16,869 bases of DNA from DASZCR01 sp035942915. Its GTDB lineage: Bacteria > Acidobacteriota > Blastocatellia > Pyrinomonadales > Pyrinomonadaceae. Positions 1 through 6,694 of this stretch are shown piece by piece; the stretch's first letter is position 1; each line of letters starts with the position of its first letter. The position numbers were made by a program, and so were the translations under genes. The DNA lies in assembly GCA_035942915.1 (NCBI GenBank), contig DASZCR010000082.1:1-16869 (forward strand), in the 5' to 3' direction. The notes under the pieces are model-generated. The model was not told the origin of the DNA. It did not search any database and saw only the letters and a list, made by a program, of their open reading frames with translations.

Positions 1-1453
1 CGCGGCGCTCGCGCAACGCGCGGAGGCGTTCGACCTGTGCGCGTTCGATTGATTCATCGACGCGCAGGAGCGGGACGGACGGCTCGGCTTCGAGTTGAAA
101 GCGGTTGACGCCGACGACGACTGCCTCGCCCTGTTCGACGGCGCGCTGGTAGGCGTAGGCCGCCTCCTGTATCTCGCGCTGGACGTAGCCGGTTTCGATG
201 GCGCGGAGCATCCCGCCCATCGCGTCGATTTTCGTGATGTAGTCGGCGGCGCGCCGCTCAATCTCGTTCGTCAGGTGTTCGACGGCGTAAGAGCCTGCAA
301 GCGGGTCAACCGTGTCGGCCACGCCCGACTCGTGCGCGATGACCTGCTGCGTGCGCAGGGCGATGCGCGCGGCCTGCTCGGTCGGGAGCGCCAGCGCCTC
401 GTCCATCGCGTTCGTGTGCAAGCTCTGCGTGCCGCCGAGCACAGCCGCGAGAGCCTGAATCGTCGTCCGCACGACGTTGACTTCCGGTTGCTGCGCCGTC
501 AGCGTCGAGCCTGCCGTCTGCGTGTGGAAGCGCAGCATCAGCGAACGCGGGTCGCGCGCGTGGAAGCGTTCGCGCATCGTGCGCGCCCACAGGCGACGGG
601 CGGCGCGAAACTTGGCGACCTCTTCGAGCAGGTTGTTGTGCGCGTTGAAGAAGAAGGAGAGACGCGGGGCAAACTCGTCGATTTTCAGACCGGCCACGAG
701 CGCCGCTTCGACGTAGGCAATCGCGTCGGCCAAAGTGAAGGCGACCTCCTGCACGGCCGTCGAGCCTGCCTCTCGGATGTGATAGCCGGAGATGGAAATC
801 GTGTTCCACTTCGGCACTTCGCGCGCGCAAAAACTGAAGGTGTCGGTGACGAGTCGGAGCGACGGCGCGGGCGGATAGATGTATGTGCCGCGCGCGATGT
901 ACTCCTTGAGAATGTCGTTCTGAATCGTGCCTTGCAGTTGTTCGGCCGCCACGCCCTGCCGACGCGCGACGGCGACGTAGAGACAGAGCAGGATGGCGGC
1001 CGTCGCGTTAATGGTCATCGAGGTCGAGACGGTGTCTAGGGGGATACCATCGAAGAGCCGCTCCATGTCTTCGAGCGAATCGATGGCAACGCCGACCTTG
1101 CCGACTTCGCCGGAGGCCAGCGGGTCGTCTGAGTCAAGCCCGATTTGCGTCGGGAGGTCGAAGGCGACGGAAAGCCCGGTCGTGCCTTGCGCGAGGAGGT
1201 ATTTGTAGCGCGCGTTCGATTCTTCGGCCGTCGCATACCCGGCGTACTGGCGCATCGTCCAGAAGCGTCCGCGATACATGTTGCGGCGGACGCCGCGCGT
1301 GTAGGGAAACTCTGCGGGCGCGCCGAGGTCGCGTTCATAATCGAGCGCGTCTGTGTTCGACGGGTTGAAATCGTTGGGGAGGGGGATGCCCGAAGAGGTC
1401 TCGAAGGTTTCACGCCGCTCGCGACCGGCGGTGCTCTCCGTTTTCGTCGTCAT
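1..1453 (-). CDS. mcmA: Methylmalonyl-CoA mutase large subunit, catalytic domain (partial, C-terminus beyond window)
   Basis: Adenosylcobalamin-dependent mutase interconverting succinyl-CoA and (R)-methylmalonyl-CoA in propionate metabolism; cytoplasmic. I translated the minus strand from ATG 1453-1451; the frame is open for 484 codons to the window edge. Seen: RQYAGYATAEESN (residues 68-80), TIQNDILKEYIARGTYIYPP (176-195) and SGYHIREAG (222-230). Y70, Q178, R188 and H225 correspond to Y89, Q197, R207 and H244 of the Propionibacterium enzyme with a constant offset of 19. The Tyr/Arg pair is the methylmalonyl type; isobutyryl-CoA mutases carry Phe/Gln there. A GGAGG lies 5 nt before the ATG and decides the start. 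The cobalamin-binding domain is not visible; it may be a separate subunit or lie beyond the edge. Symbols scpA and mutB are also used for this family. Confidence 0.95.
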   Translation of the reverse strand, partial: MTTKTESTAGRERRETFETSSGIPLPNDFNPSNTDALDYERDLGAPAEFPYTRGVRRNMYRGRFWTMRQYAGYATAEESNARYKYLLAQGTTGLSVAFDLPTQIGLDSDDPLASGEVGKVGVAIDSLEDMERLFDGIPLDTVSTSMTINATAAILLCLYVAVARRQGVAAEQLQGTIQNDILKEYIARGTYIYPPAPSLRLVTDTFSFCAREVPKWNTISISGYHIREAGSTAVQEVAFTLADAIAYVEAALVAGLKIDEFAPRLSFFFNAHNNLLEEVAKFRAARRLWARTMRERFHARDPRSLMLRFHTQTAGSTLTAQQPEVNVVRTTIQALAAVLGGTQSLHTNAMDEALALPTEQAARIALRTQQVIAHESGVADTVDPLAGSYAVEHLTNEIERRAADYITKIDAMGGMLRAIETGYVQREIQEAAYAYQRAVEQGEAVVVGVNRFQLEAEPSVPLLRVDESIERAQVERLRALRERR

Positions 1454-1529
1454 TCACGCCTCCACGTCGGGCGGCCCGTTCGCGCCGCGCCTGTGACAAA
1501 GTTTTCCGAGCCATTGTCGATTGCACGGA

Positions 1530-1559
1530 AGCCTAGCACACGGCTCGCGGGCGTCGCAA
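1530..1559 (-). promoter_or_regulatory. Putative sigma70-type promoter of the methylmalonyl-CoA mutase gene
   Basis: On the minus strand TTGCGA is followed after 18 nt by TAGGCT, preceded by TGC as in an extended -10. It lies about 75 nt upstream of the mutase start and downstream of the terminator of the preceding gene. Its form resembles the candidate promoters of atpD and the protease gene in this window. Prediction by eye only. Confidence 0.4.
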
Positions 1560-1588
1560 CGCGCTCGAATTTCGACCCTCGACGACAG

Positions 1589-1629
1589 AAAAAGTTCGGG
1601 GCGACATAGTTGGTCGCCCCGAACTTTTT
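1589..1629 (-). terminator. Intrinsic terminator after the glycine-zipper gene
   Basis: A perfect 17-bp inverted repeat (arms 1589-1605 and 1613-1629, loop 7 nt) has a GC-rich core GTTCGGGGCGAC. It has an A run at one end and a T run at the other, so it can act in both directions. Read on the minus strand it lies about 100 nt after the stop of the small secreted protein gene and ends in TTTTT, insulating the mutase gene behind it. Confidence 0.85.
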
Positions 1630-1731
1630 TCGGACTTGCTTTCGACGCCCGCCGCCCGCACAGACGAGCCGCAGACGGCAAACGTCTCGACGAAGGCGTC
1701 GGCTGAAGGCGCAGGCTCTGTGCGCGGTCGT

Positions 1732-2136
1732 TTAGAAGCGACGCGCGTAGCGACGGCTGCGACGCGTGTAGATGTAGGACGCGCCCGCACCGGCCAGCGC
1801 GCCGACGGCCGCCGAGCGACGGCCACCGAAGGCCGCGCCGAGTCCGCTGCCCAAGGCCGCGCCGCCGAGCACCGTGCCGATGCGACGGTTGCGCGAAGAG
1901 AAGTTGCGCGTCGCCGCGCGGCGGTTGAAGGCGTAGAGCGCGCCTGAGCCTGCGCCGATGGCCGCGCCCTTCTTGCCCGCGACGAGCGCGCCGACGAGCG
2001 CGCCGCCGCCGATGATGGCTGCCGTGCGCGCCTTCCGGCCGAAGCGCGAACGCCCGCGCTCCTGCGCCGAAGCGGTCGGCACTATGCCCGCCGTCAGGAC
2101 GGCGACGCACAAAAGGGTCAGTAAGAATTTTTTCAT
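1732..2136 (-). CDS. Small secreted glycine-zipper protein
   Basis: A 134-residue protein of unknown function. It begins with a clear signal peptide (MKKFLLTLL, then a hydrophobic stretch) and a likely cleavage at ASA-QE near residue 24. The mature part is very basic and holds two glycine-zipper-like stretches rich in GxxxG and AxxxG spacing (about residues 42-66 and 84-115), the kind of sequence that forms tightly packed membrane or oligomer helices in outer-membrane-associated small proteins. It ends in a cluster of Arg and Tyr. The start at 2136 is chosen because AAGGAG lies 11 nt upstream and the signal peptide begins there; a longer frame from 2214 would bury the signal sequence. It has its own terminator, so it is probably a single-gene transcript. 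Role in the envelope is inference. Confidence 0.75.
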   Translation of the reverse strand: MKKFLLTLLCVAVLTAGIVPTASAQERGRSRFGRKARTAAIIGGGALVGALVAGKKGAAIGAGSGALYAFNRRAATRNFSSRNRRIGTVLGGAALGSGLGAAFGGRRSAAVGALAGAGASYIYTRRSRRYARRF

Positions 2137-2478
2137 GACGATAAAGCTCCTTCGGATTTCCCTCTGATGAAGTCGGGAGAGACAAATTCTCTTTTCAACG
2201 GACGCGGCTGGCAAACACTATTCCACGTCTCACGCCGGAGCGCGCGCCGCCGCTCGCGCCTTATATTCGACAGGCTCGCGAAGCCGTCCGCGCGCGTCGG
2301 CGGGACGGTCTCAAGAGAGGCTTCAGACGCGTTCTCTAATCCATATGGTGTTGTGACTTACACGAAATTGTCGGTCGAATTTTCGCCGCCGACGAAGCAA
2401 CGAGACGGGCGCGGGGCGCGTCTGAACTCCGTTACCCCCTAACCGCACTCGATAATCAACGACAACCGAAAGTAGCCG
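2137..2478. other. Divergent intergenic region
   Basis: This 342-nt gap separates two genes read away from each other, so it should hold promoters for both. On the plus strand TTGTGA at 2351-2356 and TCGAAT at 2375-2380 (18-nt spacer) are a weak candidate for the rightward gene. An open frame at 2167-2442 has no ribosome binding site and no recognisable protein character, so I do not call it. I see no RNA gene or repeat here. Confidence 0.4.
2186..2214 (-). promoter_or_regulatory. Possible promoter of the glycine-zipper gene
   Basis: On the minus strand TTGCCA is followed after 17 nt by GAGAAT (four of six -10 positions), about 50 nt before the start codon. Weak by-eye match. Confidence 0.3.
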
Positions 2479-3624
2479 ATGAAAAAGAAGACCCTTTTTT
2501 CGGTCATGCCCCTCGTGTTTTTGCTGGCCCCCATGCTCACGGGAGAGCTTTCGCTGAAATCATCAGGCACGGTTTCGACCGACGCCGGGACGGTCACGGC
2601 CGCCGGGCTGTCGTCGGCGAGTCTCGCTCAGGACAAGGTGCGCGCGCGCGTCGCAGAGGCGCGTCGTCTGTTGAAAGAGCGGCGTCTGCCCTCGAACGAC
2701 CACGTCACGCTCGCGGCCGAAGACGCTGAGACGGCCGAGATACACCTCTTCGACGTGCCGAAAGAGACTTTCCTCGCGGCGGGCGCGGAGACGGAACTGA
2801 CGGCCTCCAACGGCGAATCGTTGCGGCTGCGCGTCGTGCGCCCGAATTACGTCAACACGGCCGTCCGCGTCAGCGACGCGCGTGGCCGCGAGTTGCGACC
2901 GCTCGCCGTCAAGTACCCGGTCGTCAAAGGCGGCACGCTCTCCGACGTGGCCTACTACACTTCGGCTCACCCGGCCGTCCATTCGCGCGAGTTGGTCAAC
3001 GCCGGACAGGCTTACGTCCGCGAAGGACTCAACGAGGCAGCGCGTCGGCTGGCGAAAAAAGGGGTGCGCGTCGATGCGCGCATCATCGACGCCGCAGAGC
3101 GTCTCTGCACGGTTGAGCACGCCGACCACAAGCGTTTCGAGATGGAAGACCGCGCTGCGCTCTTTGACGAAATCTACACGCTCTATGCCCTGAACGCGGG
3201 CGACACCTATCGCTATTCCGTGAGCAGCGCAGGCGCGGGCGGGATGATTCAGATGATTCCGCCGACCTATCGCGCCGTCAGAGACGCATACCCCTCGGTC
3301 GGTCTCGACGCAGACTTCGTGAAGGGGATGCGCGACCACTCGAACGCGCTCGAAGCGATGCTTCTCTACATGCACGACACGTGGGCGGCGCTCGCACGCG
3401 AGCCGGAAGTGCAGATGGCCTTGCAGACCGGACAGGCGACGCAGGCCGAACTGCTGGCCGCCGGTTACAACTCGAACCCGGCGCGTCTTTCCACTTACCT
3501 CGCGCGCGGCGGCCCCGCGTGGCGCACGCTGATTCCGCGCGAGACGCAGATGTACCTGCGCATCTACGCCTCTCTCGAAAGTCTCGTCCACTTCAAGGCG
3601 CGCGCCGCCGCCTCCGCCGAGTAA
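2479..3624 (+). CDS. Secreted lytic-transglycosylase-like (SLT-fold) protein, catalytic Glu not evident
   Basis: A 381-residue exported protein. Residues 1-22 look like a signal peptide (MKKK then hydrophobic), with a low-complexity Ser/Thr/Ala stretch to about 50. Residues 75-160 are a beta-rich region I do not recognise. From about 195 it resembles the soluble lytic transglycosylase (GH23-like) fold: SSAGAGGMIQMIPPTY (249-264) matches the SxxGAxGLMQ-MPxT motif, YNSNP (330-334) matches the AYNAGP motif, and PRETQMYL (353-360) matches the final ETxxY motif. The catalytic Glu normally nine residues before the motif serine has no clear counterpart: the aligned position is about Ala240. It may cleave peptidoglycan with a shifted residue or only bind it. 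The Shine-Dalgarno is weak (GAAAG). A strong terminator follows, so it is probably monocistronic. Confidence 0.7.
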   Translation: MKKKTLFSVMPLVFLLAPMLTGELSLKSSGTVSTDAGTVTAAGLSSASLAQDKVRARVAEARRLLKERRLPSNDHVTLAAEDAETAEIHLFDVPKETFLAAGAETELTASNGESLRLRVVRPNYVNTAVRVSDARGRELRPLAVKYPVVKGGTLSDVAYYTSAHPAVHSRELVNAGQAYVREGLNEAARRLAKKGVRVDARIIDAAERLCTVEHADHKRFEMEDRAALFDEIYTLYALNAGDTYRYSVSSAGAGGMIQMIPPTYRAVRDAYPSVGLDADFVKGMRDHSNALEAMLLYMHDTWAALAREPEVQMALQTGQATQAELLAAGYNSNPARLSTYLARGGPAWRTLIPRETQMYLRIYASLESLVHFKARAAASAE

Positions 3625-3628
3625 ATTT

Positions 3629-3664
3629 CAAGCGGGGCAGAGGACAACTCCTCTGCCCCGCTTG
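3629..3664 (+). terminator. Intrinsic terminator after the SLT-like gene
   Basis: A perfect 16-bp stem (arms 3629-3644 and 3649-3664) with loop CAAC starts 5 nt after the stop codon. It is followed by TCTTGT, a modest U-rich tail. The arm contains GGGGCAGA, which also recurs in the hairpin after atpC. Confidence 0.8.
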
Positions 3665-3708
3665 TCTTGTCACGCCTTCCGAACTTCCCTGCGTTGTGGC
3701 TTTCCCGG

Positions 3709-3738
3709 TTGACCTTCGGACGCGCGCTCGCGTAGCAT
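3709..3738 (+). promoter_or_regulatory. Possible promoter of the small-gene pair
   Basis: TTGACC and TAGCAT separated by 18 nt, about 58 nt before the TTG start of the next gene and after the preceding terminator. The -35 matches five of six positions and the -10 four of six. By-eye prediction. Confidence 0.35.
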
Positions 3739-3795
3739 CCTGCCAACGGACGCCACCCGCGCTGTGAAGGCACTCGAAGACGAGAGAACATCAAC

Positions 3796-4059
3796 TTGGA
3801 CATCAACGACGAAGCCAAAGAGATTGTGCAGGAACTCGGCGCGGCCATTAATGCGGCGGTCGAAAGCTCCGGCGAAGTGGCGCAGGCCATCGAGCGGCTG
3901 CGCGAAGCCGGTTACGAGATGGAACTGACGCTGCGCCTCGAAATCGGCCTGCGCGAACTCTCCGCAGACGACGACGAAGACCCGCGCGGCCTCGTCCTCA
4001 CGGACGAAGACCGGCGCACGCTGCGCAGCATGAAGATTCGTATCGACGAAAGCGACTAA
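3796..4059 (+). CDS. Small acidic hypothetical protein
   Basis: An 87-residue acidic, soluble, mainly helical protein that I do not recognise. Residues 1-40 read as an amphipathic helix (EAKEIVQELGAAINAAVESS); the C-terminal part has an acidic DDDEDPRG segment followed by LTDEDRRTLRSMKIRIDE (69-86). No signal peptide, membrane segment, Cys pairs or DNA-binding motif is visible. The start is TTG at 3796; no in-frame ATG occurs before residue 36, so a TTG start is needed for a protein of this length. GAGAGAA lies about 9 nt upstream. The next gene begins 26 nt after the stop, so the two are probably co-transcribed. Codon use matches its neighbours, which supports it being real. Confidence 0.6.
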   Translation: MDINDEAKEIVQELGAAINAAVESSGEVAQAIERLREAGYEMELTLRLEIGLRELSADDDEDPRGLVLTDEDRRTLRSMKIRIDESD

Positions 4060-4085
4060 CTCATCAGAGGACAGGGGGCAGGCTC

Positions 4086-4286
4086 ATGAACATCGCACGC
4101 ATCATCTCGCTGCTGGTCGGAGTGTTCGGTCTCTTCCTCGTCGTCGTCAGCCTGATTTCCGAAGGAAACGAGGGGGCTGTGCCGGGTCTCGGTCAGAAGG
4201 TCGGCGGCACGTTCCTCCTCATCGTCAGTCTCATCATCACGCTCGCCGCCTTCGCCATCTTCTTCCGCATGGGGCGACGCCGTTAG
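4086..4286 (+). CDS. Small membrane protein with two transmembrane segments
   Basis: A 66-residue hydrophobic protein of unknown function. Two predicted membrane helices (about residues 5-24 and 41-61) flank a short polar loop, and the protein ends in a basic tail RMGRRR, which suggests that the tail stays in the cytoplasm. A purine-rich GGGGGCAGG lies about 4 nt before the ATG. It follows the small acidic gene by 26 nt and precedes the ATP synthase beta gene by about 155 nt. Whether it has any link to the ATP synthase is unknown; it does not resemble AtpI or subunit c. Confidence 0.6.
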   Translation: MNIARIISLLVGVFGLFLVVVSLISEGNEGAVPGLGQKVGGTFLLIVSLIITLAAFAIFFRMGRRR

Positions 4287-4336
4287 CACTCCTGCCTCGC
4301 CGCGCCTTCCTCCACCATTGCCCTGAGCGCACGCTT

Positions 4337-4366
4337 TTGCCAGACGCGCTCGGCGTGTGCTACCCT
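4337..4366 (+). promoter_or_regulatory. Putative promoter of atpD-atpC
   Basis: TTGCCA and TACCCT with an 18-nt spacer, the -10 preceded by TGC (extended -10 type). It lies about 75 nt upstream of atpD. Its layout resembles the candidate promoter of the mutase gene. By-eye prediction. Confidence 0.35.
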
Positions 4367-4441
4367 GTCGAACTTAAGTAACAACGGCATTTCTCGCCTT
4401 CCTAAGCCTTATCAGTAAACTGAGGAGTTAAGAGTAAAAGT

Positions 4442-5971
4442 ATGTCTACGGCCTACGAACAGAACACCGACGGGCGACGCGCAGGGCGCGTCGTGCAGAT
4501 TATCGGCCCCGTCCTCGACGTGGAGTTCGGCGACGGCTATCTGCCGCCGATTTACACGGCTCTGCGCGTCACCTCCGAAGGATTCGATGTGCCGACGCCG
4601 GTCGACATCGTCTGCGAAGTCGAGCAGCATCTCGGCGAAGGGCGCGTCCGCACCGTCTCGATGAAGCCGACCGAGGGCGTCGTGCGCGGGATGCGCGCCA
4701 TCGACACCGGGCATCCCATCACCGTGCCCGTCGGCGAGGCCACTCTGGGTCGCGTCCTCAACGTCATCGGCGAGCCGGTCGATAATCTCGGCGTGGTCAA
4801 CTCCGAGCAACGCTATCCGATTCATCGCCACGCCCCGGCGCTCGAAGAACAGTCAACCGAACTTGAGATGTTCGAGACGGGCATTAAGGTCATCGACCTC
4901 ATCCAGCCCTTCCTGCGCGGCGGCAAAATCGGTCTCTTCGGCGGCGCGGGCGTCGGCAAGACCGTGCTCATCATGGAACTCATCAACAACGTCGCCAAAG
5001 CGCACTCCGGCTTCTCGGTCTTCGCCGGAGTCGGCGAGCGCACGCGCGAGGGCAACGACCTGCTGCGCGAGATGGTCGAGTCGAAGGTCATCAACTTCGG
5101 CGAGTCGTTCTACGAGCACATGGAATCGACCGGCGAGTTCGACATGACGAAGGTTGACATGCAGGCGATTCAGGAATCGAAGGTGGCGCTCGTCTACGGG
5201 CAGATGACCGAGCCGCCGGGAGCGCGCCTGCGTGTGGCGCTCTCCGGTCTGACGGTCGCCGAATACTTCCGCGACCAGGGGTTGGACGTGCTCCTCTTCG
5301 TCGATAACATCTTCCGCTTCACGCAGGCCGGTTCGGAAGTATCTGCGCTGCTGGGGCGCATGCCGTCGGCCGTCGGTTATCAACCGAACCTCGCCACCGA
5401 GATGGGCGAGTTGCAGGAGCGCATTACCTCGACGAAGACCGGCGCGGTCACGTCGATTCAGGCCGTCTACGTCCCGGCGGACGACTACACAGACCCGGCT
5501 CCGGCGACGACGTTTGCACACCTCGACGCCGTCACCGCGCTCTCGCGCCAGATTGTCGAAATCGGCATCTACCCGGCCGTCGACCCGCTCGCCTCCTCTT
5601 CGCGCATCCTCGACCCGCGCGTCGTCGGCGAGGCGCACTACAACACGGCGCAGGGCGTCAAGCGCATTCTTCAGCGTTACAAAGACCTTCAGGACATCAT
5701 CGCCATTCTCGGCATCGACGAGTTGTCGGAAGAGGACAAGCTGGTGGTTTCGCGCGCACGCAAGATTCAGCGTTTCCTCTCGCAGCCCTTCTTCGTCGCC
5801 GCGCAGTTCACCGGCCTCGAAGGCAAGTACGTCAAACGCGAGGACACCGTCCGCAGCTTCCAGGAGATTCTCGACGGCAAGCACGACGACCTCCCCGAAC
5901 AGGCCTTCTACATGGTCGGCACCATCGAAGAGGCGCGCGCACGCGCCGAACGCATGGCCGCAGGAGCGTAA
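4442..5971 (+). CDS. atpD: ATP synthase F1 subunit beta
   Basis: Catalytic subunit of F1Fo ATP synthase, forming the alpha3beta3 ring on the cytoplasmic face and making ATP from ADP and phosphate. The 509-residue protein shows the P-loop GGAGVGKT (167-174), GERTREG with the catalytic Glu (198-204), Walker B LLFVDNIFRFTQAGSE (284-299), GRMPSAVGYQPNL (305-317) and the DELSEED lever motif (426-432). It is longer than the usual 460-480 residues partly because of an insertion of about 28 residues at roughly 216-245, between the NDLLREM helix and LVYGQM, as in Bacteroidota beta subunits. GAGGAG lies 14 nt before the ATG, which is rather far. The alpha, gamma and delta genes are not adjacent, so the F1 genes are split in this genome. 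atpC follows beyond a large inverted repeat. Confidence 0.98.
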   Translation: MSTAYEQNTDGRRAGRVVQIIGPVLDVEFGDGYLPPIYTALRVTSEGFDVPTPVDIVCEVEQHLGEGRVRTVSMKPTEGVVRGMRAIDTGHPITVPVGEATLGRVLNVIGEPVDNLGVVNSEQRYPIHRHAPALEEQSTELEMFETGIKVIDLIQPFLRGGKIGLFGGAGVGKTVLIMELINNVAKAHSGFSVFAGVGERTREGNDLLREMVESKVINFGESFYEHMESTGEFDMTKVDMQAIQESKVALVYGQMTEPPGARLRVALSGLTVAEYFRDQGLDVLLFVDNIFRFTQAGSEVSALLGRMPSAVGYQPNLATEMGELQERITSTKTGAVTSIQAVYVPADDYTDPAPATTFAHLDAVTALSRQIVEIGIYPAVDPLASSSRILDPRVVGEAHYNTAQGVKRILQRYKDLQDIIAILGIDELSEEDKLVVSRARKIQRFLSQPFFVAAQFTGLEGKYVKREDTVRSFQEILDGKHDDLPEQAFYMVGTIEEARARAERMAAGA

Positions 5972-5975
5972 GAGC

Positions 5976-6107
5976 GGTGATGGGTGAGAGGAAAGAAGTG
6001 ATAGGTGATAGGTGATAGGTGATAAGAGAAGACAGGATTTCTCCTATCACCTATCACCCATTACTTATCACTCTCGTCCTATCACCCATCACCTATCACC
6101 TATCACC
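5976..6107. repeat. Heptad GGTGATA repeat element A, 55-bp inverted repeat between atpD and atpC
   Basis: Nearly the whole atpD-atpC spacer is built from 7-nt units: GGTGATA and variants on the left, TATCACC and variants on the right. Arms 5976-6030 and 6039-6093 are both 55 nt and match at 46 positions when one is reverse-complemented, with an 8-nt loop. Two further TATCACC units follow to 6107. The centre AGAGAAGACAGGATTTCTCC is related to the centre of the copy at 11210-11299. There is no coding sense in it and no unique spacers, so it is not a CRISPR array. It probably folds in the atpDC mRNA. Confidence 0.9.
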
Positions 6108-6118
6108 TGTTGATTGTT

Positions 6119-6532
6119 ATGGCTGAACGCATCCAACTCGACGTTATCACGCCGGAGCGCCGACTCGTCTCCGAGTCGGTCGATTCCGTGACCGTCCCCG
6201 GACTCGGCGGCGAACTCGGCATCCTGCCCGGTCACACGCCGCTCATCTCGCAGCTCAGGTCGGGCGTCCTCTCCTACACGCAGGGCGCGACGACGCGCCG
6301 CCTGCTCGTCTCCGGCGGCTTCGTCGAGGTCAACGGCGAACGCGTCTCCGTCCTCGCAGACATGGCCGAGACGCCCGACGAGATTGACGCCGCACGCGCA
6401 CGCCTTGAACGCGAGCAGGCCGAACGCGCCCTCAACGGCTTCTCCGGCGCACCCGAAGAACTCGAACGCGTCCGCGCCGAACTCGAACGCGCCAACGCAC
6501 GCCTCCAACTCGCCTCCGACAGCACACGTTAA
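6119..6532 (+). CDS. atpC: ATP synthase F1 subunit epsilon
   Basis: Small rotor-stalk subunit that couples gamma to the c-ring and can inhibit ATP hydrolysis. The 137-residue protein has the full family length: an N-terminal beta-sandwich (about 1-85, with LDVITPERRLVSESVDSVT, GELGILPGHTPLI and GFVEVNGERVSVLAD) and a C-terminal helical hairpin (about 86-130) rich in Arg, Glu and Ala. The ATG at 6119 gives the canonical MAERIQLDVITPE start; a TTG nine bases earlier adds only MIV. No Shine-Dalgarno is visible because the heptad repeat runs to within 12 nt of the start. Translation may depend on coupling, on the repeat itself or on a leaderless-like mode. The beta to epsilon ratio in the enzyme is 3:1, which the intervening hairpin could help set (inference). 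Confidence 0.95.
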   Translation: MAERIQLDVITPERRLVSESVDSVTVPGLGGELGILPGHTPLISQLRSGVLSYTQGATTRRLLVSGGFVEVNGERVSVLADMAETPDEIDAARARLEREQAERALNGFSGAPEELERVRAELERANARLQLASDSTR

Positions 6533-6555
6533 AAAACCGCTCGGATAAATTGCAC

Positions 6556-6585
6556 AGGGGCAGAGAGCCGGTGTTTTCTGCCCCT
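6556..6585 (+). terminator. Probable terminator after atpC
   Basis: Arms AGGGGCAGA (6556-6564) and TCTGCCCCT (6577-6585) pair perfectly, and G-U and A-U pairs extend the stem inward. It lies 24 nt after the atpC stop and before the ruvB promoter. The tail is A/T-rich but not a clean T run. Confidence 0.6.
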
Positions 6586-6614
6586 CGAATTATCGAATAT
6601 TCTTTGTTTCATGC

Positions 6615-6643
6615 TTGAAACAACAGCCCGAAGACGGTATAAT
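6615..6643 (+). promoter_or_regulatory. Sigma70-type promoter of ruvB
   Basis: TTGAAA and a perfect TATAAT with the ideal 17-nt spacer. It lies 51 nt before the ruvB ATG and overlaps the region that a longer ORF from 6611 would translate, so it also argues for the later start. This is the best promoter match in the window. Confidence 0.8.
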
Positions 6644-6694
6644 ACGGCTTCGTTTCGAGAGAGTTTTGGAGAGCGTTTGCAAGGGGAATTTTTG

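Noticed and set aside
95..1039. Long plus-strand open frame
   Set aside because: It is antisense to the methylmalonyl-CoA mutase gene, whose minus-strand frame has clear family motifs; high GC makes long shadow frames common here.
2167..2442. 91-codon plus-strand open frame in the divergent intergenic region
   Set aside because: No ribosome binding site, no recognisable features, and it overlaps the likely promoter of the minus-strand gene.
2563..3591. 342-codon minus-strand frame
   Set aside because: Antisense shadow of the SLT-like gene; composition is Arg/Val-rich with no domain.
4853..5884. 343-codon minus-strand frame
   Set aside because: Antisense shadow of atpD, which is certain.
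5976..6107. CRISPR array
   Set aside because: Units are 7 nt, in tandem and in inverted orientation, with no spacers of even length and no cas genes nearby.
6611..6694. Upstream extension of RuvB
   Set aside because: It covers the TTGAAA-17-TATAAT promoter and lacks a ribosome binding site; the ATG at 6695 has AAGGGG at the right distance.
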